From positions 155,131,584 through 155,195,583 of the forward strand of contig OY720634.1 in NCBI GenBank assembly GCA_963169105.1: a stretch of DNA of 64,000 nt. Reading direction: 5' to 3'. The DNA is from Ceriagrion tenellum. Lineage: Eukaryota; Arthropoda; Insecta; Odonata; Coenagrionidae. Position 1 is the first letter of the stretch, and each line of letters opens with the position of its first letter. Positions 44,540 to 55,669 of this stretch are shown one piece after another. The position numbers were made by a program, and so were the translations under genes. The notes beneath the pieces were generated by a model. It saw only the letters and a list, made by a program, of their open reading frames with translations. It was not told where the DNA came from and did not search any database.

Positions 44540-46375
44540 CACTCATACATACATATTTGTGTACCTGACTCTACTTGAAAAATCTCCTCCATACTGACCA
44601 ATCCTTGCAAACCTCTTTTGCCTTATTTACCCCATACACTGCTTCATACACGCCTTCCTGTTTCTATGACTCCTAAAATTCCTCCTCCTAAGAATTTTCT
44701 CAACCACATTCAACCACAACTTTCTCGGCCTATCTCTACCTCTCGGACCATTCATTTCACTTTTATATATCTGTTTTGTTATTCGACTCTCATCCTTTCT
44801 CTCAACATGGCCAATCCAACGAAGCCCACTCCTTTCATATATGTCCATTACTGGAGCATCTAACCCACATTCATTCATCACCCACTCATTCCTGACCCTA
44901 TCCATCTTACTTTTGCCGCGAACAATCCTCAGATAACTCATACTCACGGCGTTTAAAGTACTATTATGTCTATCATGACATACTCATGTTTCACTACCCT
45001 ATAACAAATAGGTGAGAAGTAAACTTTTGTACTCGACGATAATCGCTTTCTTAGACAAACACTCATTCCTTGATATACTCCACATGCTACCAACCACTAT
45101 CCTTCCATCATTCGCACATCTCATTATCTCCTCATTTATCCGTCCATCTTTCTCAAACATCTTGCATAAGTACTCAACATCATCCTCTTGTTCAATTACT
45201 TCACCATTCGCCCTCATCATACAGTTATTCTCCCCATTCTCCTTATCAAAATCTACTACTTTAGTCTTTCACGCATTTACCCTCATTTCCATTCTCTCTG
45301 TTGATTCGCTTAACTTATTTAGGAGCTTCTGTAATCCCTGTTCGCTCTCTGAGATCATTACAGCATCATCCGCATATAATAGAACTCTTACGTTTACATT
45401 TCCAATCAAAGCACCGTCGTTTTCACAAAATGCATCTCTAACACATTTATCCATAAATACATTAAACAGCCATGGTGACATTACGCATCCTTGCTTTACG
45501 CCCGGTTTAATTACAATCCAATTACTCCGAACCCCGTTAACTCTCACACTTGCCTTACTATAATCATACATCGCCATCATATCATTCATTAACTGCCCTT
45601 TCACTCAATAGTCCTTTAAACCTTCCACAACTTCGTTCTATCTACCCTGTCATATACAAAAATCAGTTAAATGATCAAACGCACAATGCACTTTCTTTTG
45701 GACGCCCATACATTTTTCTATCACTTGCTGAATCGCGAAAAGCTGGTCACTACATCCTCTCCCAGGTATAAACCCACACTGCACACCCCATATTCTTACA
45801 GAAGTAATATTCCTCACTCTTTCGATTTAAATTTTTCGAAACTTTTTTCCCGGAATGCTTAAGAAACTAATTGGCCGATAATTATTATTTTCGGTCTTTC
45901 CTCTATTCTCTTTGTACAGTGAAACGATGACTGTGCCGGCCAATCCACTGGAACAACAGAAACCTGTAAGCATAAATTACACAGCTCACGCAGCCGGCAA
46001 ATGAGTAAGTTACACTCACACTTCAACGTCTCACTGGATATCCCATCTACGCCTGCAGCCTTCCCATTTTTCAATACTCTCACAGCCGTTATGACCTCAT
46101 TCTCACTGATCTCCTTTTTCATCGTCAAATTATCACATACTACTTTGCAAGGCTCATCCTCAGCACCTGCAACATTATTGTATAACTCTTCAAAATACTC
46201 CCTTTCGGGAGTCCTTGATATCGATCTTATCCCACGCGATCTCTCCACTTTTGTTCTTTACCGAATTCATTCTCCTTCCTTCATCAATCTTAGCCCTTTT
46301 TACCCACTTCCAAAACAGCTTTTTATTGCCTTCAAAATATATCTGCATCTTAAAAAAGGAAAGAATGCTTAAGTT
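44540..46375 (-). mobile_element. LINE with reverse transcriptase, decayed
   Basis: Minus strand, in order: a linker with YFEGNKKLFWKWVKR (46345-46290), then EYFEELYNNV and NGKAAGVDGISSETLK (46210-46030), a disrupted stretch, and the RT palm with GVKQGCVMSPWLFNVFMD and the YADD catalytic motif (codons at 45376-45365). After that come VEYLCKMFEKDGRINEEI and a C-terminal piece with LRWIGHVERKDESRITKQ and GRDRPRKLW (44947-44627). It is broken by frameshifts and a few stops and lacks the endonuclease. APE-type LINE, clade not certain. Confidence 0.8.
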
Positions 46376-47465
46376 ACTACTATAAACGAGCGGAATGAGG
46401 CACCTTTCGTTACTTCCTGGTCATATTCGACCGAAAAAAATTATCTTCAATGAGAGTCGACCCTATTCCATCAGAGCCAAAACGATTTCAACGTAATCTT
46501 ACGGCGTACGCATTGATGCCAGTGGCCACACTGCCACTCTGTAATTTCCGTGTTACGTAGAGTATTAGATAGTAACGAAATAATTTGATGGAAATTTTCT
46601 CTCAAGCCCGGGATGGAGGTTCCGAAATCCAAGCGAAAACGAAGTGCATTGAAAAATCGATTACAAGAATTAAATATTTCATTCTTTCTGCCATCCGATA
46701 GTGAGAGTTTAAACCCCTCATCTTGGTTTCAATTATTTAAAAAAGGACCCCTCTGCATTGATTCCGAGTCAAATAGGGGCCTATTTTGTGGGCCTTGGGG
46801 TCTTTGCAACCCTGAGACCCGTAGTGCAATGCATTTCTCGAAGAAATGACAAGAAAATTCTTCACGTTGATAAGATTTTTCCGCGCAAAACGCTGGAATC
46901 TATATTAAAATTGTTAGCATAACAGCAAGAGTTTCTTAGTAGTCATCGGCCTGTTTTAGTGTTAATAGCTTATGTGTTCTTCGCTAATGAATCTCTACGT
47001 ATTTGGTAATTTCTATGCCAATAGTGCTTTTATGGTAGTAAAACTTCGCTCAATGGATTCCTCCTGACGTAAACCCCTAAATACCAACTGTCATGTTTCG
47101 CATTTTTCTTTCTTGTATTAGATAATTAGACGTAAGATTCCCGGGCCAAATATCCCGTTTATAGTCATTGCTCTGGTTGCCAAGGAAACATGTTTTTGTT
47201 GAAATATGAGAAAAATTTAGAATTTTGTCATTGAAAACGTGATTATTAGGGAAAATGAAGTGGATAACAATATCTATTGCAAGAATTACATATTTCATTA
47301 TTTTTCCATCCAAAAGTGAAAATGAAAACCCCACATTATGATTACAAGTAACTTAAAAAAGCTAAAAAAGAATCCTCTGCATTGATTCCGAGTAAAATTG
47401 GGGCTCATTTTGGGGGCCTCGGGGCCTTTGCAGGCTCTTGACCTTCAGTGCAATGGATTTTAAAC
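46376..47465. repeat. diverged repeat copies, unassigned
   Basis: Two related segments, about 46640-46850 and 47270-47465. They share the series cctctgcattgattccgagt, gggcc...ggggtctttgca-like and gtgcaatg. A further segment at 46975-47090 resembles 42595-42720 (gaatctctacgta, atttcta, aaaactt, attcct). The 78-codon frame at 46613 lies in the first copy and is not supported as a gene. Confidence 0.4.
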
Positions 47466-47469
47466 GCAT

Positions 47470-48740
47470 CTCCGCTTTCGTTGACCACTACTGAAAACCC
47501 TGTTTGTGCCATGTTTCAGCCCTTCCTATGCTAACCTCTTCTTAAGTGCCTTTGATCAATATTTTCTTTCTTCTTACTCTCTTAAACCTCTTCTATTGCT
47601 TCGCTTCATTTACGATATTTTCCTTCTGTGGCCACGGATCCATTCTTTGAGACTTTTATCTCCTCCCTCAACTCCTCTTCTTCTGTCTCTTTTACCTCCA
47701 ATATCTCTTCTATCAACATCCTTGACCATTTTCTTTCGAATCTCCACCAATCTCTCCTTCACAGAGGCTATTTTGAACGCCTCATTCAGAGAAAAGACCT
47801 AAAATAACCTCATCTTTCGAACCGCTTCCTCATAATAAATGTTTTCGTGACCAAATCTCCCTCTGGACCACATATTTCCCAGGAGTTCACTCCCTCCGAC
47901 GCATTATCAAAAACCTCTACCCTATTCTCTCCGACAACCTCATAACCTCTAAAAGTTTCCCTCGTTGTCCTTTTCTCACATTTCCCCCCAAACTTTCCGT
48001 CCTCTTGAAAATCACCAAACCCATTTTCAAATCAATTATCACCACTAAATCCCTTTCTACCCCATGCAATCGCCCGCGTTGCAAAATTTATAGCATCCTT
48101 ATCACCCTACCACTGCCCGACGAATCCCGTGTTTTTCCTCTTCCTTCCGTCCTCTCACCCTCCTGCATCACAATAATATTGTCTACATTTTCCTATACCA
48201 ACTATGACCTAGTTTTTACATCGGCCTGAGTACCAGTCCTCTGAATATACGGATGAATGGCCACCGCTCCAATTGCAATGATCTGCCCTCACTCTCCGTG
48301 TCCCTCCCTGTCGCCACCCTCGTTTCCTCACACAATTCTACATTTAACAGTACTTTTAGGGTCGATATCATGGCTTTCCTTCTCCCTTTCTCCTCTCCCG
48401 TCCAACTAAAAAACCTTGAGTCCTCATGTATATACTTTGTTCAAGCCTTCTCTCTGCCGATACTCAAAAATCTTACTAACCTCCTATTTTACTAACCTTT
48501 CTCTTTTAAATTCTCTTTTCTTCCCACCTTACCGCCCTCCCCTTACTTTCTTCACTTCCCCTCCCATCTATCCCTCCCCTCTTTATTTTCTATCCACATC
48601 CCTACTTCCTTCCCCCTCAGTTCTCAACTCTACTCTGAAAAAGACGAACGCTTCATCGTCGAAATATCAGGAGCTTATTTGTGAGTGTTTTCTGTTTTGT
48701 GTTTCTATGTTTTTTGTCTACCTACCTGTGGCATTTATGT
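47470..48740 (+). mobile_element. Penelope-like element remnant
   Basis: Sister of the copy at 900-2095. It starts with a VDHY piece, then jumps to the RT C-terminal half (47505-47800) with ANLFLSAFDQYFLSSY and RFIYDIFLLW, where one catalytic Asp of the usual xxDD box is replaced by Tyr. Linker, Cys block (about 48060-48090) and the MNGHRS nuclease block (48253 on) follow with stops. A C/T-rich tract (48500-48620), a hammerhead-like motif and the shared tail close it. The missing RT middle indicates an internal deletion. Confidence 0.7.
48635..48668 (+). ncRNA. hammerhead-like motif, degenerate core
   Basis: CTGAAAA (48635-48641, G8 replaced by A), stem II GACG/CGTC (48643-48646 with 48657-48660), GAAA (48661-48664) and TATC with a minimal ATAT stem III. 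Same family as 924-957 and better preserved. Confidence 0.4.
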
Positions 48741-49009
48741 TAGTTGAAATACGTTTCTAATGTAGAAACTGCTATACGTCCGATTATTCTACGGAAATCC
48801 TGTTTAAACTTGGAGCAGTGGTTCTTAATCTGCTGATTGCGAGTCAGATGATCCTCTGAGAGTACGAAATAGGGAGAATGGTTAGCCATGCTATGACTGG
48901 TTCTTTTTCCCAAATCCTCTCCTCTGGTCATTATTGATCATTTTGCCCTCTCCAATACTAATTTCAAAGTGAATTGTGATCGGTTTGCTTTAAAATTCAA
49001 GTGGTTTTT
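48741..49009. other. intergenic, nothing recognised
   Basis: No feature seen. Confidence 0.4.
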
Positions 49010-49740
49010 GCATTCTGTGGTACCGCTCATCATCATTATTCGTGCCAACCTAAGATTGGTTGACTGCATCCCTCCACTCTTCCCCATCTATTGCCAGGTC
49101 TCTTACTCCCTAGTAGCTCTACCCATGTACTTTCCTCATTACTTGGTCCGTGAATATATCTGGGTCTTTCTCCGTGGTCTTTTCCCTCTATTTTGCCTTC
49201 AATTTTGTTCCTTACGGACCAATTGTGCCTCAGAAAGAGTCCAACCCATCTTCATCTTCATTTCTGTATCGGATTCCATAGGTTCTTTTCCTCTTCTACT
49301 ACTTCCATAGGTTCCTTTCCTCTTCTATACCCTTCATCATTTCTTATTTTGTTCGTCGATTTTATCTTTCGCATCTTCCTCGAGTGCCAGGTTTTGAAGG
49401 TGTCTAGTCTGTTCTCGTCAGCTTTTCAAATGGTCCATGCTTCCGATCCATAAAGTGCCGCGCTCTACATGAATATTTTCACACACTATCTCCTAGTTCG
49501 CAGCCCTATCCTCTTTGAACAGGGCAGTTGTCTTGGTACCATGAACGCATTCTTAACTTGGGCTATTCTCCACTTGATGTCCGTTGAACTTCTTCCATTC
49601 CACGTTTTGGTGCTTCCGAGATAAGTGAAGAAATCCACTTGCTCTTATTTCTCTCCTTTCAGTGTAACTTCTGCATTCAGCCTTTCTCTTCCATATACTA
49701 CGAATTTAGCCGCATTAGACAGTGGCAGAGGCTGTAATGA
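49010..49740 (-). pseudogene. LINE 3' coding end, heavily broken
   Basis: Minus-strand fragments read TYLGSTKTWNGRSSTDIKWRIAQ, SAALYGSEAWTI, ADENRLDTFKTWH and DREEWRDAV-like in the order of an APE-type LINE C-terminus. At least three stops and several frame changes are present. Plus-strand frames here (48969-49453) are shadows. Confidence 0.6.
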
Positions 49741-50384
49741 AACCAAACAAGAAAAGGGAAGGCTAAAGGGAATAAGAATGGGAAGAGAGGATGGGGAGGG
49801 CAATCACTGGCAAAGTGGAAGGGGGGGGAGAGTTTTGGGTTCGGTTCCTCATTACCTACCGCCTTCGCCTCACCAGCTGCGGTTTGCCCCCGAGGGGGCG
49901 TGGCCGGGATATGGGAGACATGAGAAAGAATAGGGAGGAGAGGGCGGGGGGGTTGGCGGAAGAAAAAAGAGGGAAAGAATGAAGAACGAAGAGGAAGACA
50001 TGAGGTGACCCATCCGCCACGAGGCTCACGCTATGAGGATCACGTGATCGTCACCTTTTCTAAACCATGATCGCAGTAAATGATTATTTTAGTCATAAGC
50101 ACAATATTCAGATAATACTTTTTCTTGACCTCCGTTTAAGTAAGATAACTATTTTTTCTCGTTCTTGTCTTGTGAAAATAAAACTCAATTACATGTATAT
50201 ACAATAAATTTTGGAGTTTACGTGCTACCTGAGGTTTTGCCAAGCGATTATAGTTTCAAATGCTTACGTATCTAATTATTTTAGGCAGTTGAAATTATCA
50301 AAATTTTGTGCTTTGTCCGATTATTTATTGAGAAACGATAGCATATTGCCAAAAGGAACGAAAAATGGTATGGTAGTAATTTCA
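49741..50384. other. purine-rich then AT-rich DNA
   Basis: A G-rich purine patch (49740-50000) yields compositional open frames. Nothing recognised. Confidence 0.35.
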
Positions 50385-50545
50385 TGGGTGCAGAACCCCT
50401 CAGAAGAGGAAAAAATAATTGTGCAATTCAGGGTAGGCATCCGGACAAGCACTCTGTGGACGAGGCGTTCGATGCCCGTGCGATTGTCATTACCTACTTT
50501 GCACAGCATGTGCAAGGCGGGCAAAGTAAAGAAACGGTAAGCAAC
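50385..50545 (+). repeat. dispersed repeat, copy 1
   Basis: Shares with 51595-51750 (minus) the ordered blocks tgcagaacccctcagaa, gtgcaattcag, tggacgaggcgttc and gatgccc-like. Part of both copies lies in open frames in the same phase (TRRSMP / TRRSMS), but no family is recognised. Confidence 0.5.
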
Positions 50546-51594
50546 AGTAATTGATTTCACCAGCCTTTAGTAGGTGGAATTTCGAGGTACCCATCTTGAG
50601 TGCGGCACTCAATAATATCCCGTAGTTAAATGTATTATTCCCTGATGGATTTTAACGTTACACTGTCACGATCTGGGTGAACTCCATGATATTGATGATG
50701 TAGCATTACAAAAATTCGGGAAAAAAAATTTTTTTAACTCTTTAAAATTACAGTATATACTTTCACAATTGGCATTCTTAGTAGGTTGTCTTTTACGCGG
50801 AAATAGCGGAGTGTTCTCTCACTCGTGAGTCCTAGTGATCTTTTTCTTGCGATTGTGATGTGTAAAAGTTCTTGAGGAAGTGAATTTGCGTGTAAAGGGG
50901 TGTAATCAAAGAAGAGGAGTGTGAGAGAAGATATGAAGTGGTCTATGTTTGGTCAATCCAAGGCCAATAATTTTGAGGACGTCAAAAATATTATAACAGC
51001 GTCCTGTATGTCGAGAAAGCTGGAAGAACGGTAAGGACCCGCCATATCCTCTGATTTTAAGGAAGCTAATGAGAAAATAATGATTATATGGCATATCACG
51101 CTCATAAAACCCTGAAATTTTATAGACTTGAGCACTCCTACATGTATGAAAAGATAAAAAGCGTTCTATTAAATGGTTTTAAGAATCTATTTAATGTGTA
51201 TTCGGAAATATGAAGGGAGAGAATATTGCGATTGGCTATTTGTACTGGAAAACTCCTGTGCTGAAATGGACACTCATCCCAGAGTAGCGTGGAGAACGTC
51301 TCATGAAAATCTTTATAGCAGAGCTCAGTTTTAGATAAACTCATGTTGGGGAGAGAGTCATCATGTTAATGAGAAGTCTTTTTAAGACGAAATTAGCCAG
51401 TTATGAGGGCATGATGATACAAGTGAGTATAAAGATACAAGAGTGAGAATAATACCGAGAAAGATTAGAACAGGCAGAAGTTGATCTATTAGACAATACT
51501 CATGATACTCAACAATCAACCTCTCAAAGTGAAGGATGGTGGAGGGCTGAAGCACAATTCAACATAGCTGACCTCACTTTCAAGTACATGTGGC
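50546..51594. other. intergenic, nothing recognised
   Basis: Spacer between the two inverted copies of the dispersed repeat. No domain seen. Confidence 0.4.
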
Positions 51595-51750
51595 ATGTTC
51601 GAAGTTACCTCGGCTACAGGGGAAGCATTAGCAGGTTGTAACAGGCGCGAGGACATTGAACGCCTCGTCCACCGCGTGGTTGTCGGGTTGCCTTTTCTGA
51701 ATTGCACTCTTACTTTTGTTCCTTTTCTGAGGGTTTCTGCACTCATTTAA
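51595..51750 (-). repeat. dispersed repeat, copy 2 (inverted)
   Basis: Inverted relative to 50385-50545. Matching blocks are agtgcagaaaccctcag, gtgcaattcag and gtggacgaggcgttcaatg on the minus strand. Confidence 0.5.
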
Positions 51751-52299
51751 CTACTGTAATGCCATTCAACCGTAAGTTCTGACAATATGTTATCGTTTTT
51801 CATGAAAAAATGAGGCAGAGCACGATCTTCCGATAATTTCACCTTCCTATCAAATTGACCTCAAATTATGAAACTTCAACAGCCTGGCAAAGTCTCAGAC
51901 ATTTTTAATAAAAAACTTTATTTATGCTTTCAGTCCAAAGAAATCTTTTCAGACCCCAAGTTCATTAAAATATGAAAAGTAGTTTATGACGATCACCCTT
52001 AATATATATGCCAATGCTGTCTTCGTTTAAAGATATGACACAGGGTGGGTTTCATCACTGAGGTGTATGTGGGAAAGGAAGCAAGTAATTCAACACGATT
52101 GAGGTGGGATTGTCCAAGATTTTTCCTTAAAAAAATGAAAATCTCCGCTGCGGCTTAACAGTAAAATTATTGAAATGTTATCTATTTCCTATTTTAATTA
52201 GTAAGAAAATAAAAAATGGTGTTCTGTATAGTGATTGAAAAAATATCAGGCTTACCTCACTAATTTAAGAACATAAAACTTGACAATGTGCAATTAGAA
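51751..52299. other. AT-rich, nothing recognised
   Basis: No feature seen. Confidence 0.4.
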
Positions 52300-52379
52300 C
52301 GATTAGGATGGGAAAAATGGCCCATTTATGTAATGAAAATGATGAAATAATTTTGGTGGCCTCTCCGCCCGCCCCGGAT

Positions 52380-52655
52380 TCGGGAAACTTCCAGCGCTCT
52401 CGCGAGTCCCCCTCCACTACGCCCACGTCGAATTGTCAACGAGTGGACAATTCGACTCTCGCAACTTCCCGATCCTCTGGAAATCTCTGGAAGGTTCGGA
52501 CACCGCATTTAAACCCCGGCGTCCGACCGCCGGAATTCATCTCAACTCAGCTAGCCCACTCTCCTGGACGCCTCAGTGCCGCTTGCCATCGCTGCGAATG
52601 TGTTTCAGTGTGCACTAGTGACTTCTTGTTGTATTGTGCGTGGTAATAAACGTAG
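52380..52655 (+). promoter_or_regulatory. heat-shock-type promoter with near polyA signal (LTR-like)
   Basis: GAAACTTC (52384-52391) and the array GAA (52480-52482), GAA (52490-52492), TTC (52495-52497), with TTC at 52466, fit nGAAn/nTTCn heat-shock-element units in register. TTTAAA (52508-52513) is TATA-like, and AATAAA follows at 52645-52650. A perfect 11-bp hairpin (gtcgaattgtc 52427-52437 with 52446-52456) lies between the element groups. Promoter and polyA signal only about 135 bp apart suggest a solo LTR or a short non-coding transcript rather than a host hsp gene. LTR ends were not found. Confidence 0.4.
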
Positions 52656-53880
52656 TGTAGTCTTAGTTGCGTGTCATTATTTTCGCGCCCTAAATCCCGC
52701 ATATTGTTCTTAGGAAAATAGGTTCGACACCAAGAAATTGAATAGTAAGAAAAGTCAGAAATCCGCTCGTTACACAATGCAATTTATCAGAAAACTAGTC
52801 CCAAATCGGAAGCCCAAATACACGCAGTAATTTGGAAAGAGCCTTGCATTTAAAATGGACCCACGCACTACGGACGCAAAATTTTTAATTGGAAAATATA
52901 TACGTAGATACTGTGGCATTCTGGCATGTTTTCAATGAATACGCAGAATTTGAAAACAAAACAACCGGAAATGTGGAATCCAGTATTAGTACCTACTTAT
53001 TCAAATGCTCCCAGTCGAACTTCCTCCGTGGGCATGGAGTGAGGGGAGGTTTAGCGTCCAAAGTATAGCGTGAAAGCTGTAAGAACTCTCCTGGTAAGCA
53101 CGCAAGTGCCTCATATTCCTTAATCACTATCCTCCTCCCCGTCCTTCATCCCGCTCATTTTCCGTCTTCATTTCATTTCCGTGACTGCAAGGTTTTTTCC
53201 TCAATTTTTCATTTCAGTGGAGTTGCAAGATAAACCTATTGGATTAATTTTAATTGTACGGGTCGGTTAAAACTTGTCAGCAAAAAATATAGATGAACTG
53301 CACTTAAACAAATTCTCTCAATACTAACCACGTATTTAAAGAAATTGTAGATCACAGCCTTCTTGAAATCATCCTTGTGACTTTATGGGTTTCGCTTTCA
53401 CGTAGCTGACCATGTTTCATATCAAAATGATGTGCATAAAGGACTACGATTCAAAGACATATATGGAAACGAGTGATATTAGGTTTGGAAAACTGCTGGA
53501 ATGGAAGAGAGGCATGAAGTCTAAAATGACAAAATTCTCTGGGAAAAGAATTAAACTGCCAGCCTTGGTGTTGGCGGGTTATTCTCCGGTTGTCAATCCC
53601 TGAAAAATAGGGTCAGTAAGGAATTTATTCGGTATTTCTTGATCAGAGGAAAATTTGTACGCACAAATGTCATCTAATAATTACGATACAGAAGCCGTAT
53701 AGTTTAAACCATACCATAGTTTAAACCATAAAGTAGCACCATAGTTTAAATTGTATTTCAGTGGCTGAAAATAAAATCCGTATGATGCAATTTTTATTCA
53801 ATAATACCTCTAGATTTTATTACTGATGAAATGCACGCGAAGTAACACTCAAATCTGCACATCACCGCGAATTGCTCAGA
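52656..53880. other. intergenic, nothing recognised
   Basis: A short gtttaaaccat direct repeat occurs three times near 53702-53750. No gene seen. Confidence 0.4.
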
Positions 53881-54360
53881 CCATCTTAAAACCCACGTCA
53901 GTGAGAGAGAGATAGAGAAAAAGAGAATAAAAATGGCATGAGCAAGGGCGAAAAAGAGCTCCCAAGTCGATTGGAATGTCAGAGAGAGAGAGAGAGAAAG
54001 GAGTGTCAAAAAAATAAATGAAAACTGCCGGTGGAATGAGGCCGGCCGTGAGGACGAGGGTGAACAAAGAGGTGGCTGGTATCCTGCCTTTCTTTCTTTC
54101 CGCCATGCCCGCCCCTCTTGGATATACGTATATACATACATATACAACGGCCCTCCCACCGGCCTGCCGTAAGCCAGACTGCGGTCCGCGTGTCTGAGAT
54201 GGGGTGGTTGGCGATGTGCCCCGGGTGTTGAGGGTCGATGGGCGAGGATCGGGGGCGGGGCGAAAGCTGGGATGATGGAGATGCACCCGAAATTAAGATT
54301 CCACCGAGACTACCCGTGAACCAAAACAAACACTGAACACCCCATTTTCGTTTACATTCC
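53881..54360. other. GA repeats and GC-rich segment
   Basis: (GA)n tracts at about 53900-53918 and 53980-53998 are followed by a GC-rich patch to about 54300. Overlapping minus-strand frames (for example 54362-54006) are compositional and have no domain. Confidence 0.4.
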
Positions 54361-54839
54361 ACAGAAATAATGCTTTCGCTAATGAGCCGTAATTATTAGA
54401 AAACCAAATTCAGGGAAAAAACGTGTAGTTTATTCGCCGATTCTCTTTTAATCGGCACTTTATCCAGCAGCAAGAGACAATCTCACCGCTGATTCTTTAA
54501 TAAACACATTTTGACTTCAACAATAGCAACAATATACTAATAGAATAAAAAATGGCGAGTTGATATCATATATTCATTGCTATGAAAATTCCTTGGGTAA
54601 TTTACATTATGAAAACTTTTTAAGGGACTCGTTTCTCCTCAGTGAGAGAAGAACTCTTCCTCGAGGACTTCATCCATCATTGCATTTAACACTCTGCCGT
54701 TTCAACCTGGAAAAAAATTATTGATTTTAAACTTAATGTACTGCATTTTACTGATAACCGACGTCAGCTAAATTCATTTGAACTGCTCGCAATTTTAAAA
54801 CGAAATATTGTCTCAGGTGTTAATCTTTTAAATGAATGC
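54361..54839. other. AT-rich, nothing recognised
   Basis: No feature seen. Confidence 0.4.
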
Positions 54840-55075
54840 TTGTTGCATGCCAAGTCCCCTATCCTTTACTCTTTTGTTGACCATTCCCATTCCCTTCACC
54901 CTACAATCCTTCCCCCCCCCCACCCTCTTACCACTGACTGATGATATATATGGGATTACTTTACATTTTTGTATCACCTGATGATGACGCTCAGTCGTAG
55001 AAACCAGGGTCGTGGTGGTTTGTGTTTTTCTGTGGTTGGTAAAAGTTTTCCTCACTTTAATAAACTGCTGTGATG
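54840..55075 (+). mobile_element. PLE 3' end with hammerhead
   Basis: Pyrimidine-rich patch with a C-run (54880-54935), then ttttgtatcac, a hammerhead motif and a tail with gtgtttttctgtggttgg. Same order as in 11530-11810 and 39167-39345. No coding portion is attached. Confidence 0.6.
54972..55017 (+). ncRNA. hammerhead ribozyme-like motif (best copy)
   Basis: Stem I tatcac/gtggtg (54972-54977 with 55012-55017, 6 bp including G-U), core CTGATGA (54978-54984), stem II T-A plus ACG/CGT with one bulged G, GAAA (55000-55003), short stem III CC/GG with loop AG, and TC with the expected cleavage after 55011. All conserved core bases are present. A type I topology with stem I open fits what is known of PLE hammerheads. 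Confidence 0.65.
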
Positions 55076-55218
55076 AAATACCAAAAATTTTCCAAAGATT
55101 ACGTTTTATTCCTAAAAGCAGGTTTTGTTGTCCGTGCGAAACGGAGAAATTATTTTTCTGAAGGTATCCAGAATATGAATTGAAAGACTTCAACTATGAC
55201 TTTGACATAAATGATCCT

Positions 55219-55390
55219 GTTTTATTTGCTGTCTTAATGAGGATGTATTTCTCTAGAAGTTCTCAACAAATAGATTTTAAGTTCAGAGTAAGGCTTTTAC
55301 TTCCTTTCAGCTATACATTAACAATTGAATCAATAATCTTCCAAGATATAAATAAATAGTTATGTTTATAAACAACTCTCACATAAAACT
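55219..55390 (+). repeat. direct duplication, copy 1
   Basis: About 172 bp nearly repeated at 55498-55669, starting tgttttatttg and including aggatgtatttctctagaag and aattgaatcaataatcttcc. Confidence 0.85.
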
Positions 55391-55497
55391 ACTTCCCTGT
55401 TGAGATTCATGCAAAATCAACCCTAAAATCTTACAAATCAAACATGAAACAAATCAACACTAATAATCTTACTACTCAAACATGAAACACTGCGCCA

Positions 55498-55669
55498 TGT
55501 TTTATTTGTTGTCTTAATGAGGATGTATTTCTCTAGAAGTTCACAGGAAATAGATTTTAAGTTCAGAGTAAGACTTTTACTTCCTTTCAGTTTTACATTA
55601 ACAATTGAATCAATAATCTTCCAAAATATAAATAAACAGCTATGTTGCTAAACAACTCACACATGAAAC
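55498..55669 (+). repeat. direct duplication, copy 2
   Basis: Second copy, offset 279 bp from the first, with scattered substitutions. The spacer contains a smaller repeated caaacatgaaac motif. Confidence 0.85.

Noticed and set aside
45012..45563. 183-codon plus-strand open frame as a gene
   Set aside because: It lies antisense to a clear LINE reverse transcriptase and is a compositional shadow.
46613..46849. 78-codon frame as a small gene
   Set aside because: It sits in a repeated segment whose second copy (47270-47465) has no matching frame.
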